A DNA stretch of 64,000 nt, from assembly GCF_032925565.1 (NCBI RefSeq), contig NZ_CP136708.1, positions 4,092,001-4,156,000 of the forward strand, given 5' to 3'. Both the position numbers and the translations under genes were made by a program. Position 1 is the first letter of the stretch. Every line of letters starts with the position of its first letter. The notes under the pieces are model-generated. The model had not been told where the DNA came from. It worked only from the letters and a program-made list of their open reading frames with translations, and did not search any database. Source of the stretch: Alteromonas sp. CI.11.F.A3 (GTDB lineage: Bacteria > Pseudomonadota > Gammaproteobacteria > Enterobacterales > Alteromonadaceae). Below are positions 8,215 through 16,804 of the stretch, piece by piece.

Positions 8215-10644
8215 TTAGAACAGCGCACGTACTCCTAGTGTAAGGTTACGGCCAGGTAGTGGCGCTTGATCTTTCAAAAATGATGTATGAACGCGAGCTT
8301 CTTCATCTGTTAGATTGTTTCCTTTTGCATAAACAATCCACTCAACGCCTTGGCCGCCAAATTCGTACTGAACACTGGCATCTAACAAGGTGTAACCATC
8401 GGTTTGTGTTTCATAAGACGCTACGTCGTCTTGGTCATCATACCAAGTTACGCCTACATCAGCACTTATGCCATTGCTCACATAACTGATGTTACCACCA
8501 AATCGCATAGGTGGTGTACGAGGAAGGTTATCATCATCAATTTCTGCGTTAATGTAATCGCTAAATACCGTCACGCGTACTTGCGCATTTACATCGTAAT
8601 AGGCTTCAGCTTCTAAGCCCCAAATATCCGCATCGGCTTGTTGGAAGTAATAGATAGGTGTGCCTTCTTCTTCATGGCCTTCCTCTTCTTCTTCCTCATG
8701 ATCTTCGTGCTCTTCGGTTATTGCCAATAACCCAGTATTTGTTTGATAAATATAATCATCCGCTTGGTTATAGAACAATGAAACTGTATAGCCCCAATCG
8801 CCAGTGAATTTACGGAAAGTAACATCGATATTGGTGCTAACTTCTTTTTCTACGTCTTTTAAGTCTTCTTCAATATGACCGTCTTCATCTAAATCGAAAA
8901 GCAAACCTAGCTCGTAGCTTTGTGTGGCTAAATGCTGGCCTGCAGAGAACAACTCTTGTTGGCTAGGCGCACGCTCACTACGTGAAAGTGTAGTGGCGAT
9001 TGAGCGCCCTTCTGCATATTCCCAGTTTAAGCCTGCAGATAAAGACGTGCTAGTGAAGTCATACTTGTTGAAGCTATAAGAAGTCGCTTGCTCTTCGTGT
9101 TCTTCGTGATCCTCTTCTTCTTCGTGCTCATCTTCATCAGCATGCGTCACCTCAAGAGATAATTCGCTGTCGTCGGCATCGTATTCAGTGTATTCAACAC
9201 GACCACCTAGTTCGAAGGTCACGTCTCCCACTACTTTTTGTTCTACAAGGTAGACCGCATAGTTTGAAGAGGTATTTGCAGGGGTAAAGGCTTCTTCCCC
9301 TTCAGCTTCATAGTCGCTGTGTTGGAACTGGACACCTAGCACACCATGCCAGCCATCCACTTCTTCATGTGAAATTGAAGCGCGAATATCACTAGATTTA
9401 TTAGTGAAAATAGTGCCTTGCTCGCCATCTTCAATTTCAACGTGTTCGTAATCGGTATAAGCCGCTGCAAACTTCGCATTGGTTAACCCTCTGATAGGTG
9501 AATGCCATTCGCCTGCCGCTTGATAACGAGTCATGTCTACGTCAATCAATACGCCTTCTTCTTCGTGCAGCTCTTCATCATGATCTTCGTCGTCATGATC
9601 TTCATCATCGTGGTCTTCTTCATGCTCATGACTGTGACCAGGCACGCCATAACGGTTATCAAGTTGCTCTACCGCAAAGCCAAAGTAACCTTCTTCACCA
9701 ATGTAAGACAAGCCAGCCGTAATATCGCTGATTTCCATCGCGGTGCTTTCTAACACGCCGTATGCTTCATCTTCATCAGGTTCTACTGAAGCATAACCAG
9801 GAATATCCGTGTCATCTGTGTTACGAGAATAGCCATCGATGTGCCATGCAAAGTTACCGCTGCCACCAGTTACATCGCCGCGAGCAAATTTACCGTTATC
9901 TACTGTGCTGTAGCTTACTTCGGCTTCACCTTCAACGCCGTCCATTTGGTGTTGCACAATACGCTTATCAACGATGTTAACCACACCGCCAATGGCGCCG
10001 CTACCATATTGCAAAGTGGCAGGGCCGCGAAGTACTTCTACTTGTGTGGCACTTGCCAAGTTACTGGTTACATTGTGGTCAGGACCAACACGAGATACAT
10101 CAGAAACATCTAATCCATTTTGAACAATTTTAACCCGTGGGCCATCGTTACCACGAATAATTGGGCTACTTGAGACTGGACCAAAATACGTGCTTTGTAC
10201 CCCAGGAGTATTCTTTAACGTTTCACCTAATGTCGGCGCTTCAATACGTCTAAGGCGCTCTGCGCCAATAACAGTAACGGGCGTAACAGACTCAAGTACT
10301 GAAGATTGTAATGCGGTAGCCGTAACAACAATATTTTCAACAGACGAAGGGGTAAGTGAAAAATCAACGGTTTTATCACCGACGATTTCACCAAGGTCAT
10401 TGTCACCATGAATATATTGGCTTGAAAATACGTGAAGATGCACATGAGTTTGCTTAACATCGCTAAAACGGTACACACCGTTTTCATCGGTGGTAACGAC
10501 TCGGCGAGTACCTTCAATGCTAACCTCGGCACCTTCAACGGGTTGACCTGACACATCGGTAACTTTACCGCTGATAACAGTCGCAAAGGATGGAGACGAC
10601 AGTAGACCTGCTATCGTAAGACTTAGCAGTGAACGCATTTTCAT
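8215..10644 (-). CDS. TonB-dependent outer-membrane receptor, ZnuD-like (probable zinc uptake)
   Basis: The 809-residue receptor has a signal peptide (MKMRSLLSLTIAGLLSSPSFA), a carboxypeptidase-regulatory-like domain (about 23-100), a plug domain (about 110-230, with IIRGNDGPRVKIVQNGLD and LRGPATLQYGSGAIGGVVN) and a 22-strand barrel ending in GVRALF. The plug stretch containing DVSDVSRVGPDH matches the ZnuD branch. Three extracellular-loop regions are extremely rich in His, Asp and Glu (about residues 335-365, 500-518 and 643-661), as expected for capturing zinc. A Zur-like palindrome lies 58 bp upstream. AGGGA lies 8 nt before the ATG. Zinc is inferred; another divalent metal is possible. 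Confidence 0.88.
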   Translation of the reverse strand: MKMRSLLSLTIAGLLSSPSFATVISGKVTDVSGQPVEGAEVSIEGTRRVVTTDENGVYRFSDVKQTHVHLHVFSSQYIHGDNDLGEIVGDKTVDFSLTPSSVENIVVTATALQSSVLESVTPVTVIGAERLRRIEAPTLGETLKNTPGVQSTYFGPVSSSPIIRGNDGPRVKIVQNGLDVSDVSRVGPDHNVTSNLASATQVEVLRGPATLQYGSGAIGGVVNIVDKRIVQHQMDGVEGEAEVSYSTVDNGKFARGDVTGGSGNFAWHIDGYSRNTDDTDIPGYASVEPDEDEAYGVLESTAMEISDITAGLSYIGEEGYFGFAVEQLDNRYGVPGHSHEHEEDHDDEDHDDEDHDEELHEEEGVLIDVDMTRYQAAGEWHSPIRGLTNAKFAAAYTDYEHVEIEDGEQGTIFTNKSSDIRASISHEEVDGWHGVLGVQFQHSDYEAEGEEAFTPANTSSNYAVYLVEQKVVGDVTFELGGRVEYTEYDADDSELSLEVTHADEDEHEEEEDHEEHEEQATSYSFNKYDFTSTSLSAGLNWEYAEGRSIATTLSRSERAPSQQELFSAGQHLATQSYELGLLFDLDEDGHIEEDLKDVEKEVSTNIDVTFRKFTGDWGYTVSLFYNQADDYIYQTNTGLLAITEEHEDHEEEEEEGHEEEGTPIYYFQQADADIWGLEAEAYYDVNAQVRVTVFSDYINAEIDDDNLPRTPPMRFGGNISYVSNGISADVGVTWYDDQDDVASYETQTDGYTLLDASVQYEFGGQGVEWIVYAKGNNLTDEEARVHTSFLKDQAPLPGRNLTLGVRALF

Positions 10645-10701
10645 AACGGTTTCCCTAACAATTTCTTTATTTGTTTAACCATTTACATGGCTATTTTTGT
10701 G

Positions 10702-10713
10702 ATGTTATAACAT
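10702..10713. promoter_or_regulatory. Zur-box-like palindrome upstream of the ZnuD-like receptor
   Basis: ATGTTATAACAT is a perfect 12-bp palindrome, flanked by GTG on the left and TTT on the right. It sits 58 bp before the receptor's start codon. The TGTTATAACA core matches the core of proteobacterial Zur operators, which repress zinc-uptake genes when zinc is plentiful. The zinc assignment therefore rests on both site and gene; binding is not shown by sequence. Confidence 0.65.
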
Positions 10714-10890
10714 TTTGTGGGTTGAGCCGTTTATTGTCAATGGCAACTTATCTACGATTTAACTTCATTCACCGAGGACACAGGTTAAAGTAGTACTTTG
10801 ATTAGAGACAGTCGCCGTCATGCTTAACGGTGAGAATAGACTGAAGTGTGGGGCAAGGCACTGGGTAGAAAATAGCGTAAAGAGTGAAAC

Positions 10891-11859
10891 TTACGCCCTA
10901 CTCACTGGAAAGTTAAGCACCTCTTGAATATGCGACGCCCCTATTTTAAGCATTAATAACCGATCTATACCTAGCGCTACACCTGCGCAGTGTGGCAAGC
11001 CGCTTTTCAGTGCTGACAGAAATCGTGTATCTATAGGCTTTACAGATTGGCCATTATTGCGACGCTTCTCATTGTCTTGCTCGAAACGTTGCTCTTGTTC
11101 TGAAGCATCGCTGAGTTCATGAAAGCCGTTCGCGAGCTCCGCCCCTTTAAAATACACTTCAAATCTGTCGGCAGTGCGTGAGTCTTCTGTATTGATACGG
11201 GCAAGCGATGCTTGTGAAGCAGGAAACCCAAATACAAAACACGGGCGTTCTTGGCCTATAGCTGGCTCAATCGCCATTGCAAAAAGCAGTTGTAGCTTAC
11301 TGTCTTTATCAAGTTGTTCCGGGCTTGAAATATTTATATTGCAGTCAGCCATTTTAGCCAAAAGCATTTCATCCGTAGCGGTTAGTGGGTCAATCTCTAA
11401 ACGAGATTTAAACACATTTTGATAACTAACCAACTCTCCAGAATCCGTCCCTAAAGTTTCCATTAACAATGCATCAACCTCTTGCATTAAGGCGTGATGG
11501 TCGAATCCAGGACGATACCATTCAAGCATAGTGAACTCAGGATTATGCCAGCGCCCTTCCCCTTCATGCCTAAATGCTTTGCAGATTTGATAAATAGCAC
11601 CACTTTGGTCGCACAAAAGGCGTTTCATAGCGAACTCTGGGGATGTCTGCAGGTATAAGTCTACGGGCTTGCCATCATGTGAATGATTGAACCTAGTATA
11701 AAATGCATCAAGATGTTCATCGGTTACCGTACCGCTGGACAACAAAGGGGTTTCTACTTCTAGCACATCACGTGTATAGAAAAAATGCCTTATGCTGCGA
11801 AGTAAGTGGGCTCGCGCAATTCGAGAATCATGTGATGAGGTAGGTTGCCAGTCGTTCAT
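10891..11859 (-). CDS. epmA: Elongation factor P--(R)-beta-lysine ligase
   Basis: This 322-residue protein is a class II lysyl-tRNA-synthetase-like catalytic core without an anticodon-binding domain, the expected length for EpmA/PoxA/GenX. Motif 1 (VLEVETPLLS), motif 2 (FRHEGEGRWHNPEFTMLEWY) and motif 3 (GVALGIDRLLML) are all visible. It attaches (R)-beta-lysine to Lys34 of EF-P. It lies downstream of efp on the same strand (252 bp gap), with epmB divergent from efp, so substrate and both modifying enzymes are clustered. Confidence 0.95.
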   Translation of the reverse strand: MNDWQPTSSHDSRIARAHLLRSIRHFFYTRDVLEVETPLLSSGTVTDEHLDAFYTRFNHSHDGKPVDLYLQTSPEFAMKRLLCDQSGAIYQICKAFRHEGEGRWHNPEFTMLEWYRPGFDHHALMQEVDALLMETLGTDSGELVSYQNVFKSRLEIDPLTATDEMLLAKMADCNINISSPEQLDKDSKLQLLFAMAIEPAIGQERPCFVFGFPASQASLARINTEDSRTADRFEVYFKGAELANGFHELSDASEQEQRFEQDNEKRRNNGQSVKPIDTRFLSALKSGLPHCAGVALGIDRLLMLKIGASHIQEVLNFPVSRA

Positions 11860-11976
11860 GAAAAGGTGTGTGTTTACTTATTGAAAAGGGTGGTGATAAA
11901 TACGATAAAAAGCGTTGGGATTATCAACTCTTAACCTTACGAGATTCGCGCTTGCGATGCTTATGCTTACAAAGCC

Positions 11977-11999
11977 TAAGCTCAAGATTCTTGGGCTTA
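11977..11999. other. Hairpin between efp and epmA
   Basis: TAAGCTCAAGA pairs with TCTTGGGCTTA with one G:T-type mismatch around a one-base centre. It lies about 113 bp downstream of the efp stop and 118 bp upstream of the epmA start. No T-tract follows on either strand, so its role is unclear. Confidence 0.35.
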
Positions 12000-12039
12000 A
12001 TCTGGCAAATAACGCTTGAAAATGCGTAACGATAAGCGA

Positions 12040-12070
12040 GTTACCGATGCCAAATACAGCATCGGCTAAC
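12040..12070 (-). terminator. Candidate efp terminator hairpin
   Basis: GTTACCGATGC (12040-12050) pairs with GCATCGGCTAAC (12059-12070) around an 8-base loop, with a single bulged base. It lies 42 bp past the efp stop on the reverse strand. A T-rich tract follows on the forward strand rather than the reverse strand, so termination of efp is only a guess; it could mark a 3' processing boundary. Confidence 0.4.
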
Positions 12071-12111
12071 TTCAGCTTTTCTACCTACTTTTTACTTACT
12101 TTTACCTATTT

Positions 12112-12681
12112 TTACTTCTGCGCACGAGACGCATACTCACCAGAGCGAGTATCTACTTTAATCACTTCGCCTGTTTGCACAAACAAAGGAACACGTACTA
12201 CTGCGCCCGTTGTTAGCGTAGCTGGCTTACCACCTGTACCCGCAGTATCGCCTTTAAGGCCTGGGTCAGTTTCAGTAATTTCAAGTTCAACGAAGTTTGG
12301 TGGCGTTACTGTAATTGGCGTACCGTTCCACAAGGTAATAACGCATACATCGTTTTCGACTAACCACTTAACGCTATCACCCACCGCTTTTTCGTCGGCA
12401 GCGATTTGTTCGAATGTTTCGTTGTTCATAAAGTGGTAGAATTCGCCATCGGTGTACAAGTATGCAAGCTCAGTGTCCAAAACATCTGCGCCTTCTACTG
12501 ACTCACCAGAGCGGAAAGTTTTTTCTAAAACTTTGCCTGAAATAAGTTTACGAATTTTAACGCGGTTGAATGCCTGACCCTTGCCCGGCTTCACGTATTC
12601 GTTTTCTAAAATGTTACAAGGTTCACCGTCCAGCATGATTTTCAGGCCGGCTTTGAACTCGTTAGTGCTGTAATTAGCCAT
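12112..12681 (-). CDS. efp: Translation elongation factor P
   Basis: This 189-residue protein matches bacterial EF-P from [19 protein letters not shown] onward, with the beta-lysylation loop YVKPGKGQA placing Lys34 at the modified position, as in E. coli. The three KOW/OB domains end in the expected [15 protein letters not shown] relieves ribosome stalling at polyproline. The open frame extends to 12768, but AGAGGA just before the ATG at 12681 and the family N-terminus fix the start there. It is divergent from epmB, with 36 bp between start codons. Confidence 0.97.
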   Translation of the reverse strand: MANYSTNEFKAGLKIMLDGEPCNILENEYVKPGKGQAFNRVKIRKLISGKVLEKTFRSGESVEGADVLDTELAYLYTDGEFYHFMNNETFEQIAADEKAVGDSVKWLVENDVCVITLWNGTPITVTPPNFVELEITETDPGLKGDTAGTGGKPATLTTGAVVRVPLFVQTGEVIKVDTRSGEYASRAQK

Positions 12682-12717
12682 AATTCCTCTGTCTAAACAT
12701 AAGGTACAAAAAATTTC

Positions 12718-13743
12718 GTGGAACAAATAATACCTAAAAAAGCGATTTCTGTAGAGCATAACTGGCAAAAAGAATTAGCTAATAGCTTTACCAGCCCTGA
12801 AAAGCTGTTGTCTTTTTTAGATTTACCTACCAAAGACTACGAACAAGACAGTAAAGCACGACGCCTTTTTCCTATGCGTGTTCCACGACACTTTGCTTCG
12901 CTAATGGAAAAAGGAAACCCAATGGATCCACTTTTTCTGCAAGTGATGCCCCTTAAAGAAGAGTTTAGTATTGAACCGGGTTACACGAAAGACCCATTAG
13001 ATGAACACGATACTGCGAGCAAAGGCTTGTTACACAAGTACGACTCACGAGTGTTACTCATGGTTCGCACTGGGTGCGCCGTTAACTGCCGCTATTGTTT
13101 TCGCAGGCACTTCCCTTATGCCGATAACGCAGTGAATAAAGCCCAGTGGCAAGAGGCAATAGATTACATTACTGGCAACCCTGCCATTAACGAAGTGATT
13201 TTTTCAGGCGGCGACCCGCTAATGGCAAAAGATGATCACCTAGCCGCATTGGCAAAAGAAATCGCCGCAATCCCTCATATTAAAAGACTTCGCATACACA
13301 CCCGTTTACCGGTTGTATTGCCCGAGCGCCTCGATAACGCTTTTTTTGACTGGTTTACTCAGCTGTCTATTCAAAAAATACTCGTGTTACACGTCAATCA
13401 TGCTAATGAAGTATCAACAGCGTTGAAAACTAGGCTGGAGAAATTGCGTAGTCAGGGCGTTACCCTGTTAAACCAATCGGTGTTGCTAAAAGATGTGAAT
13501 GACTCGGCCGATGCGTTGTGTGAATTAAGTGAGCGGTTATTTGATGCGGGGGTTCTGCCCTACTATTTACATGTACTCGATAAAGTACAAGGGGCAAGTC
13601 ACTTCTATGTAAGCGATGATAAGGCAAGACAGATTATGCAAGAAGCGATAAAGCGCCTACCAGGTTTCCTTGTGCCTAAACTCGTTAGAGAGATAGGCGC
13701 TCAGCCTGGCAAAACGCCTATCGACTTACATTTACATCCCTAA
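12718..13743 (+). CDS. epmB: EF-P lysine 2,3-aminomutase (beta-lysylation enzyme)
   Basis: This 341-residue radical-SAM protein has the CxxxCxxC cluster at C120, C124 and C127 ([16 protein letters not shown]). It also has [24 protein letters not shown] and the C-terminal [10 protein letters not shown] typical of EpmB rather than catabolic lysine 2,3-aminomutases. It makes (R)-beta-lysine, which EpmA ligates to EF-P. The GTG at 12718 gives the expected N-terminus ([20 protein letters not shown]); its ribosome-binding site is weak. It is divergent from efp, so a shared promoter region of 36 bp controls both. Confidence 0.95.
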   Translation: MEQIIPKKAISVEHNWQKELANSFTSPEKLLSFLDLPTKDYEQDSKARRLFPMRVPRHFASLMEKGNPMDPLFLQVMPLKEEFSIEPGYTKDPLDEHDTASKGLLHKYDSRVLLMVRTGCAVNCRYCFRRHFPYADNAVNKAQWQEAIDYITGNPAINEVIFSGGDPLMAKDDHLAALAKEIAAIPHIKRLRIHTRLPVVLPERLDNAFFDWFTQLSIQKILVLHVNHANEVSTALKTRLEKLRSQGVTLLNQSVLLKDVNDSADALCELSERLFDAGVLPYYLHVLDKVQGASHFYVSDDKARQIMQEAIKRLPGFLVPKLVREIGAQPGKTPIDLHLHP

Positions 13744-13746
13744 ACC

Positions 13747-13938
13747 TTAAGCGAAAGTGTTTATATTTCCGCCTACAGCAGGATTAGAAGATGTTGATTT
13801 TGGTACGTCAGCTGAATTTTCTAAAAGCTGAAGCGCCGCTTTTCCTTCTTGCTCTTGTTGACCCTTGGCCAACTTAAGCGAAGCGAGTTCAAGTGACGCA
13901 CCGGACGTTCCAGAGGCACTAGCACCTTGTAGATCCAT
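13747..13938 (-). CDS. YjfB-like putative motility protein
   Basis: This 63-residue protein starts MDLQGASASGTSGASLELASLKLA and ends NPAVGGNINTFA, resembling the YjfB putative motility family (N-terminal hydrophobic/Ala-rich helix and C-terminal NP-x-G-x-N-I/V signature). AAGGA lies 8 nt before the ATG at 13938, which fixes the start; the open frame itself reaches 13992. The gene is convergent with epmB, only 3 bp apart. Function is unknown, and the link to motility is by family name only. Confidence 0.65.
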   Translation of the reverse strand: MDLQGASASGTSGASLELASLKLAKGQQEQEGKAALQLLENSADVPKSTSSNPAVGGNINTFA

Positions 13939-14102
13939 ACCGTTTTCCTTTGTTGCTTGAAGCAAAGTAAAAAAATAGGCAAAATTGCCCACCTTCGAAG
14001 TTATCGGCTAAAGATGCTGAAACTTTAATCTAATTTTACACTGCTTTTTTCAGGCGCTTTTTATGAGACGTCTTTTATAGGCTTCTTTGTATAGGAAAAG
14101 AT

Positions 14103-14417
14103 ATGCAAGCTATTCACCAACAACTTCAAGATACTATCCAGACCCTTTATCGTAAGGCGGTGGATGCAGATCAAGCATTGGATCGTTTGCAAAAAGACAG
14201 TCAAGGCAAGTTCGCCGCCATATTTGCTGAAGATAGCCCGTTCACCACACAAGCAAAACGCTTCGGCCCTTATGTGGAAGAGATTGCAGTAGATTGGCAA
14301 GCATTGAAAGACATGACAGAAGAAGAAGCGAAGGCAGCTTTGCCGTCTTTGATTAAAAAGATTGAATTGGCACTTACCACGGTGTCTCAATTTCAGCAGT
14401 CTTTGGCAAGTAAATAG
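14103..14417 (+). CDS. Small helical protein, possible PriC-like primosomal protein
   Basis: The 104-residue protein is wholly helical and charged. It has a loose resemblance to PriC N-terminal sequence in the middle (SPFTTQAKRFGPYVEEI, then WQALKDM and a C-terminal helix with VSQFQQSL). PriC normally has about 175-200 residues, so this would be a short or diverged form. AGGA seven nt before the ATG supports the start. It is convergent with the next gene, with a strong hairpin between them. The PriC link is tentative; otherwise conserved hypothetical. Confidence 0.6.
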   Translation: MQAIHQQLQDTIQTLYRKAVDADQALDRLQKDSQGKFAAIFAEDSPFTTQAKRFGPYVEEIAVDWQALKDMTEEEAKAALPSLIKKIELALTTVSQFQQSLASK

Positions 14418-14458
14418 ACGCGCTTTTTAACCTACAAATACCATTAAACTATAAAAAT

Positions 14459-14493
14459 CCATGCTACCTTTATTCGCAATTTAGGTAGCATGG
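14459..14493. terminator. Bidirectional hairpin between convergent genes
   Basis: CCATGCTACCT (14459-14469) is exactly complementary to AGGTAGCATGG (14483-14493), with a 13-base AT-rich loop. It lies 42 bp past the forward gene's stop and 40 bp past the reverse gene's stop, the usual place for a shared terminator, although the T-tracts are weak. Confidence 0.6.
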
Positions 14494-14532
14494 CTACGTT
14501 TAGATTTTGGCTCAGGGAGCTAGCGCAAGCTA

Positions 14533-15882
14533 TTAGTGTTCCCCTACCTCGCCCGCTTCAATTTGATTGATTAAGTTCCCTTCAGCATGGGCCTTTTGAT
14601 ACATAGGCACTTGTTTGATTAGGCGCTTAATCTCAGCCACTTCGTTTAAATAGGCGTCGCTGTCTACTTGCCCATACTTTTCCGTAAATGCTTGCTTACT
14701 CAACCCTTCAGGGAAGGTTTTTATCGCAGGGACAATGTCGTTATCAGATTGAATTCGTGCCACCGCGTTTTGCGTACTTTCGGCATGCTCAGGCATGGTC
14801 GCCACTCGGGCAAATTGTGAGCCCGACATATCGGCACCTAAATCAACAAAACTGTAGCCTGAACCACCTGCACCTCTGTCCATTAACTCTTTGAACTCAC
14901 CAATCGCCCAGGACATATCTTGCTCGGCAAGTAATTCAAGGGCAGCGGAAATAATGAAATGCCGGGCCAAATCGTTACGCTCCAATAAAATAGCGGGGGC
15001 GCGAGGCTTCAGTGCTTTTGTTGGGTTGGGCTGTAAGTCACCCACTAAGCTACCAATACGATAGTGCCCCACATACGCTGCAAGCGCCAAAATAACCGCT
15101 TTATTATGTAGTGCTGCCTCTTGTGGAGAATTGCTTTGCTCTCTTGCGCGAGCCATGCCTTCCCGTAAATACTCAATAAGAGGCACTGGCTGCTTTGATA
15201 AGGCTAAATCTCGCCCTGAAATATAACGCAAGTAATAAGCGGCAAGGGTTTGAAGCTCGGTTTCTTCTTCAACGCCCATATTATTAGACACAACGGTAAG
15301 CTCTTCTAATAACGAGGCCAGTGGGGCAGTATGTAAAGACACCTCACCACGGCGCATGGTCACTTTTTCAACTCGGGTCAGGGCAATAGTGGCAATTTCA
15401 GACTTAGTCCAATAATTTATACCCTTTTCAGCAAACGAGAGCATGAGAGGCCCAGACAACGACAAATCCCCCACACTAATATAATCAATTTGCAGGCTAT
15501 CGCCGGGTAAAATCAGTGCTGATACATTGAAATATAAATCAACGCTACTGGGTGAAAAGGTAAAGGTAATTGTACTGCCTACTTCGGTTACGTTGACTAC
15601 GCCACTAAAATTAGGCACGGCCCGCTGCAACACCCCGACTAAGCTTTCAATCTGGGTTTCGGTTAGATGAATAACATGATTAGCACTACGCTCGGTGAAC
15701 GCATTTTGTAACTGAGACAATAAGTCGTTAACGCTGTCTGCGCCATCCAATTGGTTTGGTGCACTGGCTACCACTAACGGCGAGCGCTGAACTACAGCTA
15801 CGCTTACCCCTATCAATACGACAAAGGTAACCACGAATAAAGTCACCACGACACCAAGAATCCAACGACCCACACTTCTCAT
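14533..15882 (-). CDS. Membrane-anchored protein of unknown function
   Basis: This 449-residue protein has one N-terminal transmembrane segment (about residues 8-30, ILGVVVTLFVVTFVVLIGVSVAVV), and the rest is probably periplasmic. The first half reads as beta-rich (VGSTITFTFSPSSVDLYFNVSALI). A helical region follows (about 200-360) with HFIISAALELLAEQ, then a loop containing MDRGAGGSGYSFVDLGADMSGSQFA. That loop is the most conserved-looking part and may be an active or binding site. I do not recognise a characterised family. It is monocistronic in appearance. Confidence 0.75.
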   Translation of the reverse strand: MRSVGRWILGVVVTLFVVTFVVLIGVSVAVVQRSPLVVASAPNQLDGADSVNDLLSQLQNAFTERSANHVIHLTETQIESLVGVLQRAVPNFSGVVNVTEVGSTITFTFSPSSVDLYFNVSALILPGDSLQIDYISVGDLSLSGPLMLSFAEKGINYWTKSEIATIALTRVEKVTMRRGEVSLHTAPLASLLEELTVVSNNMGVEEETELQTLAAYYLRYISGRDLALSKQPVPLIEYLREGMARAREQSNSPQEAALHNKAVILALAAYVGHYRIGSLVGDLQPNPTKALKPRAPAILLERNDLARHFIISAALELLAEQDMSWAIGEFKELMDRGAGGSGYSFVDLGADMSGSQFARVATMPEHAESTQNAVARIQSDNDIVPAIKTFPEGLSKQAFTEKYGQVDSDAYLNEVAEIKRLIKQVPMYQKAHAEGNLINQIEAGEVGEH

Positions 15883-15984
15883 GATTTAATCACTTCCCAA
15901 ACACCATGAATACATACCACCACGACCTTACCTAAACGCTACGTTGTGAAGAATAGAAATAGTAGCTAAATCTAGTGGTTATGA

Positions 15985-16662
15985 CTAGCGACCTGTGATC
16001 TCTTGTTCCACCCATAATTGTAAGCTTTCGTAACGAGAGGTGGCCTCGGTGAAATCATGGGTAGCTGATTGAGTAGCAGGAACAACCACACACGCTAATT
16101 CAGCAGACAACGCTGACTGCATGCCAGTATACGTATCTTCTATGGCAATACACTTGCCAGGCGATACTCCCAACTTCTTCATCGCTAGCTGGTAGCAATC
16201 GGGCGCAGGCTTACTGTGGGTAACATCTTCTACCGCCACCACACAGGAAATGTATTGTGCTAGGCCATAACTAGTCAGTGTTTTTTCAACTGATAATGTA
16301 CTTCCCCCGGTCACTATCCCTAGGGTGTACCCTGCTTCTGCACACGCTTTGATAGTTTCAGCAGCATAGGGCATAAGGGGGAAAGCTTGCTGTAAGAGAT
16401 ATTCTTCAATTTTGTCGTGTTTCTTTTTGGCCAGCAATTCGGGCTTTGCATCTAAAGAAAAATGCTTAACTACATCTTCGGCATTTTGTTTAACGGGTAT
16501 GCCCGCCATTACCTTGCAGTAAAACTCGTCGGTTAATTCAGCCCCGTAGCTGGCGACTATTTCTTGCCAAAGAGTGAAGTGGACGTGCTCTGAATTAATT
16601 AAGGTACCATCGTGATCAAACAATAGCGTGGTAGTGTTTTTGGAAACGGAAGAGTTTGCCAT
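15985..16662 (-). CDS. HAD-superfamily sugar-phosphatase-like hydrolase
   Basis: This 225-residue HAD subfamily I protein has motif I FDHDGTLIN (D16 nucleophile, D18 acid/base), motif II IVTGGST, and motif III/IV around KPAPDCYQLAMKKLGVSPGKCIAIEDTYTGMQSA. The helical cap after motif I and the K-P-x-P/IED pattern place it with beta-phosphoglucomutase, phosphoglycolate and 2-deoxyglucose-6-phosphate phosphatases. The exact substrate is not readable. It lies downstream of the phytochrome gene but beyond a terminator, so it is probably a separate unit. Confidence 0.85.
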   Translation of the reverse strand: MANSSVSKNTTTLLFDHDGTLINSEHVHFTLWQEIVASYGAELTDEFYCKVMAGIPVKQNAEDVVKHFSLDAKPELLAKKKHDKIEEYLLQQAFPLMPYAAETIKACAEAGYTLGIVTGGSTLSVEKTLTSYGLAQYISCVVAVEDVTHSKPAPDCYQLAMKKLGVSPGKCIAIEDTYTGMQSALSAELACVVVPATQSATHDFTEATSRYESLQLWVEQEITGR

Positions 16663-16752
16663 CGATTCACCTCGAATATGAGCAAGTATTAAAACGAATT
16701 TTTTATTACTTGCATGAATGCTTATTGGAAAATGTACAGGTTATTGTACTGG

Positions 16753-16779
16753 AAAAAAAGAACCTCCAATCAGGAGGCC
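16753..16779 (-). terminator. Rho-independent terminator of the cheBR-fusion/phytochrome unit
   Basis: On the reverse strand GGCCTCC-TGATT-GGAGGTTC is followed at once by a run of seven T residues. It begins 26 bp after the phytochrome stop codon. It closes the two-gene unit and separates it from the HAD gene. Confidence 0.85.
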
Positions 16780-16804
16780 CTAGATAGATGGTCGGGCACA
16801 ATGC

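Noticed and set aside
9498..9753. His-rich and hydrophobic forward frames opposite the TonB receptor
   Set aside because: They mirror the His/Asp/Glu repeat codons of the receptor; no start signals or family match.
12047..12439. 130-codon forward frame opposite efp
   Set aside because: It is antisense to the certain efp gene, has no family resemblance and includes a low-complexity Tyr/Phe/Thr stretch from the T-rich spacer.
14061..14390. 109-codon Cys/Phe-rich reverse frame
   Set aside because: It lies antisense to the PriC-like gene, which has a good ribosome-binding site and a normal composition; this frame has neither.
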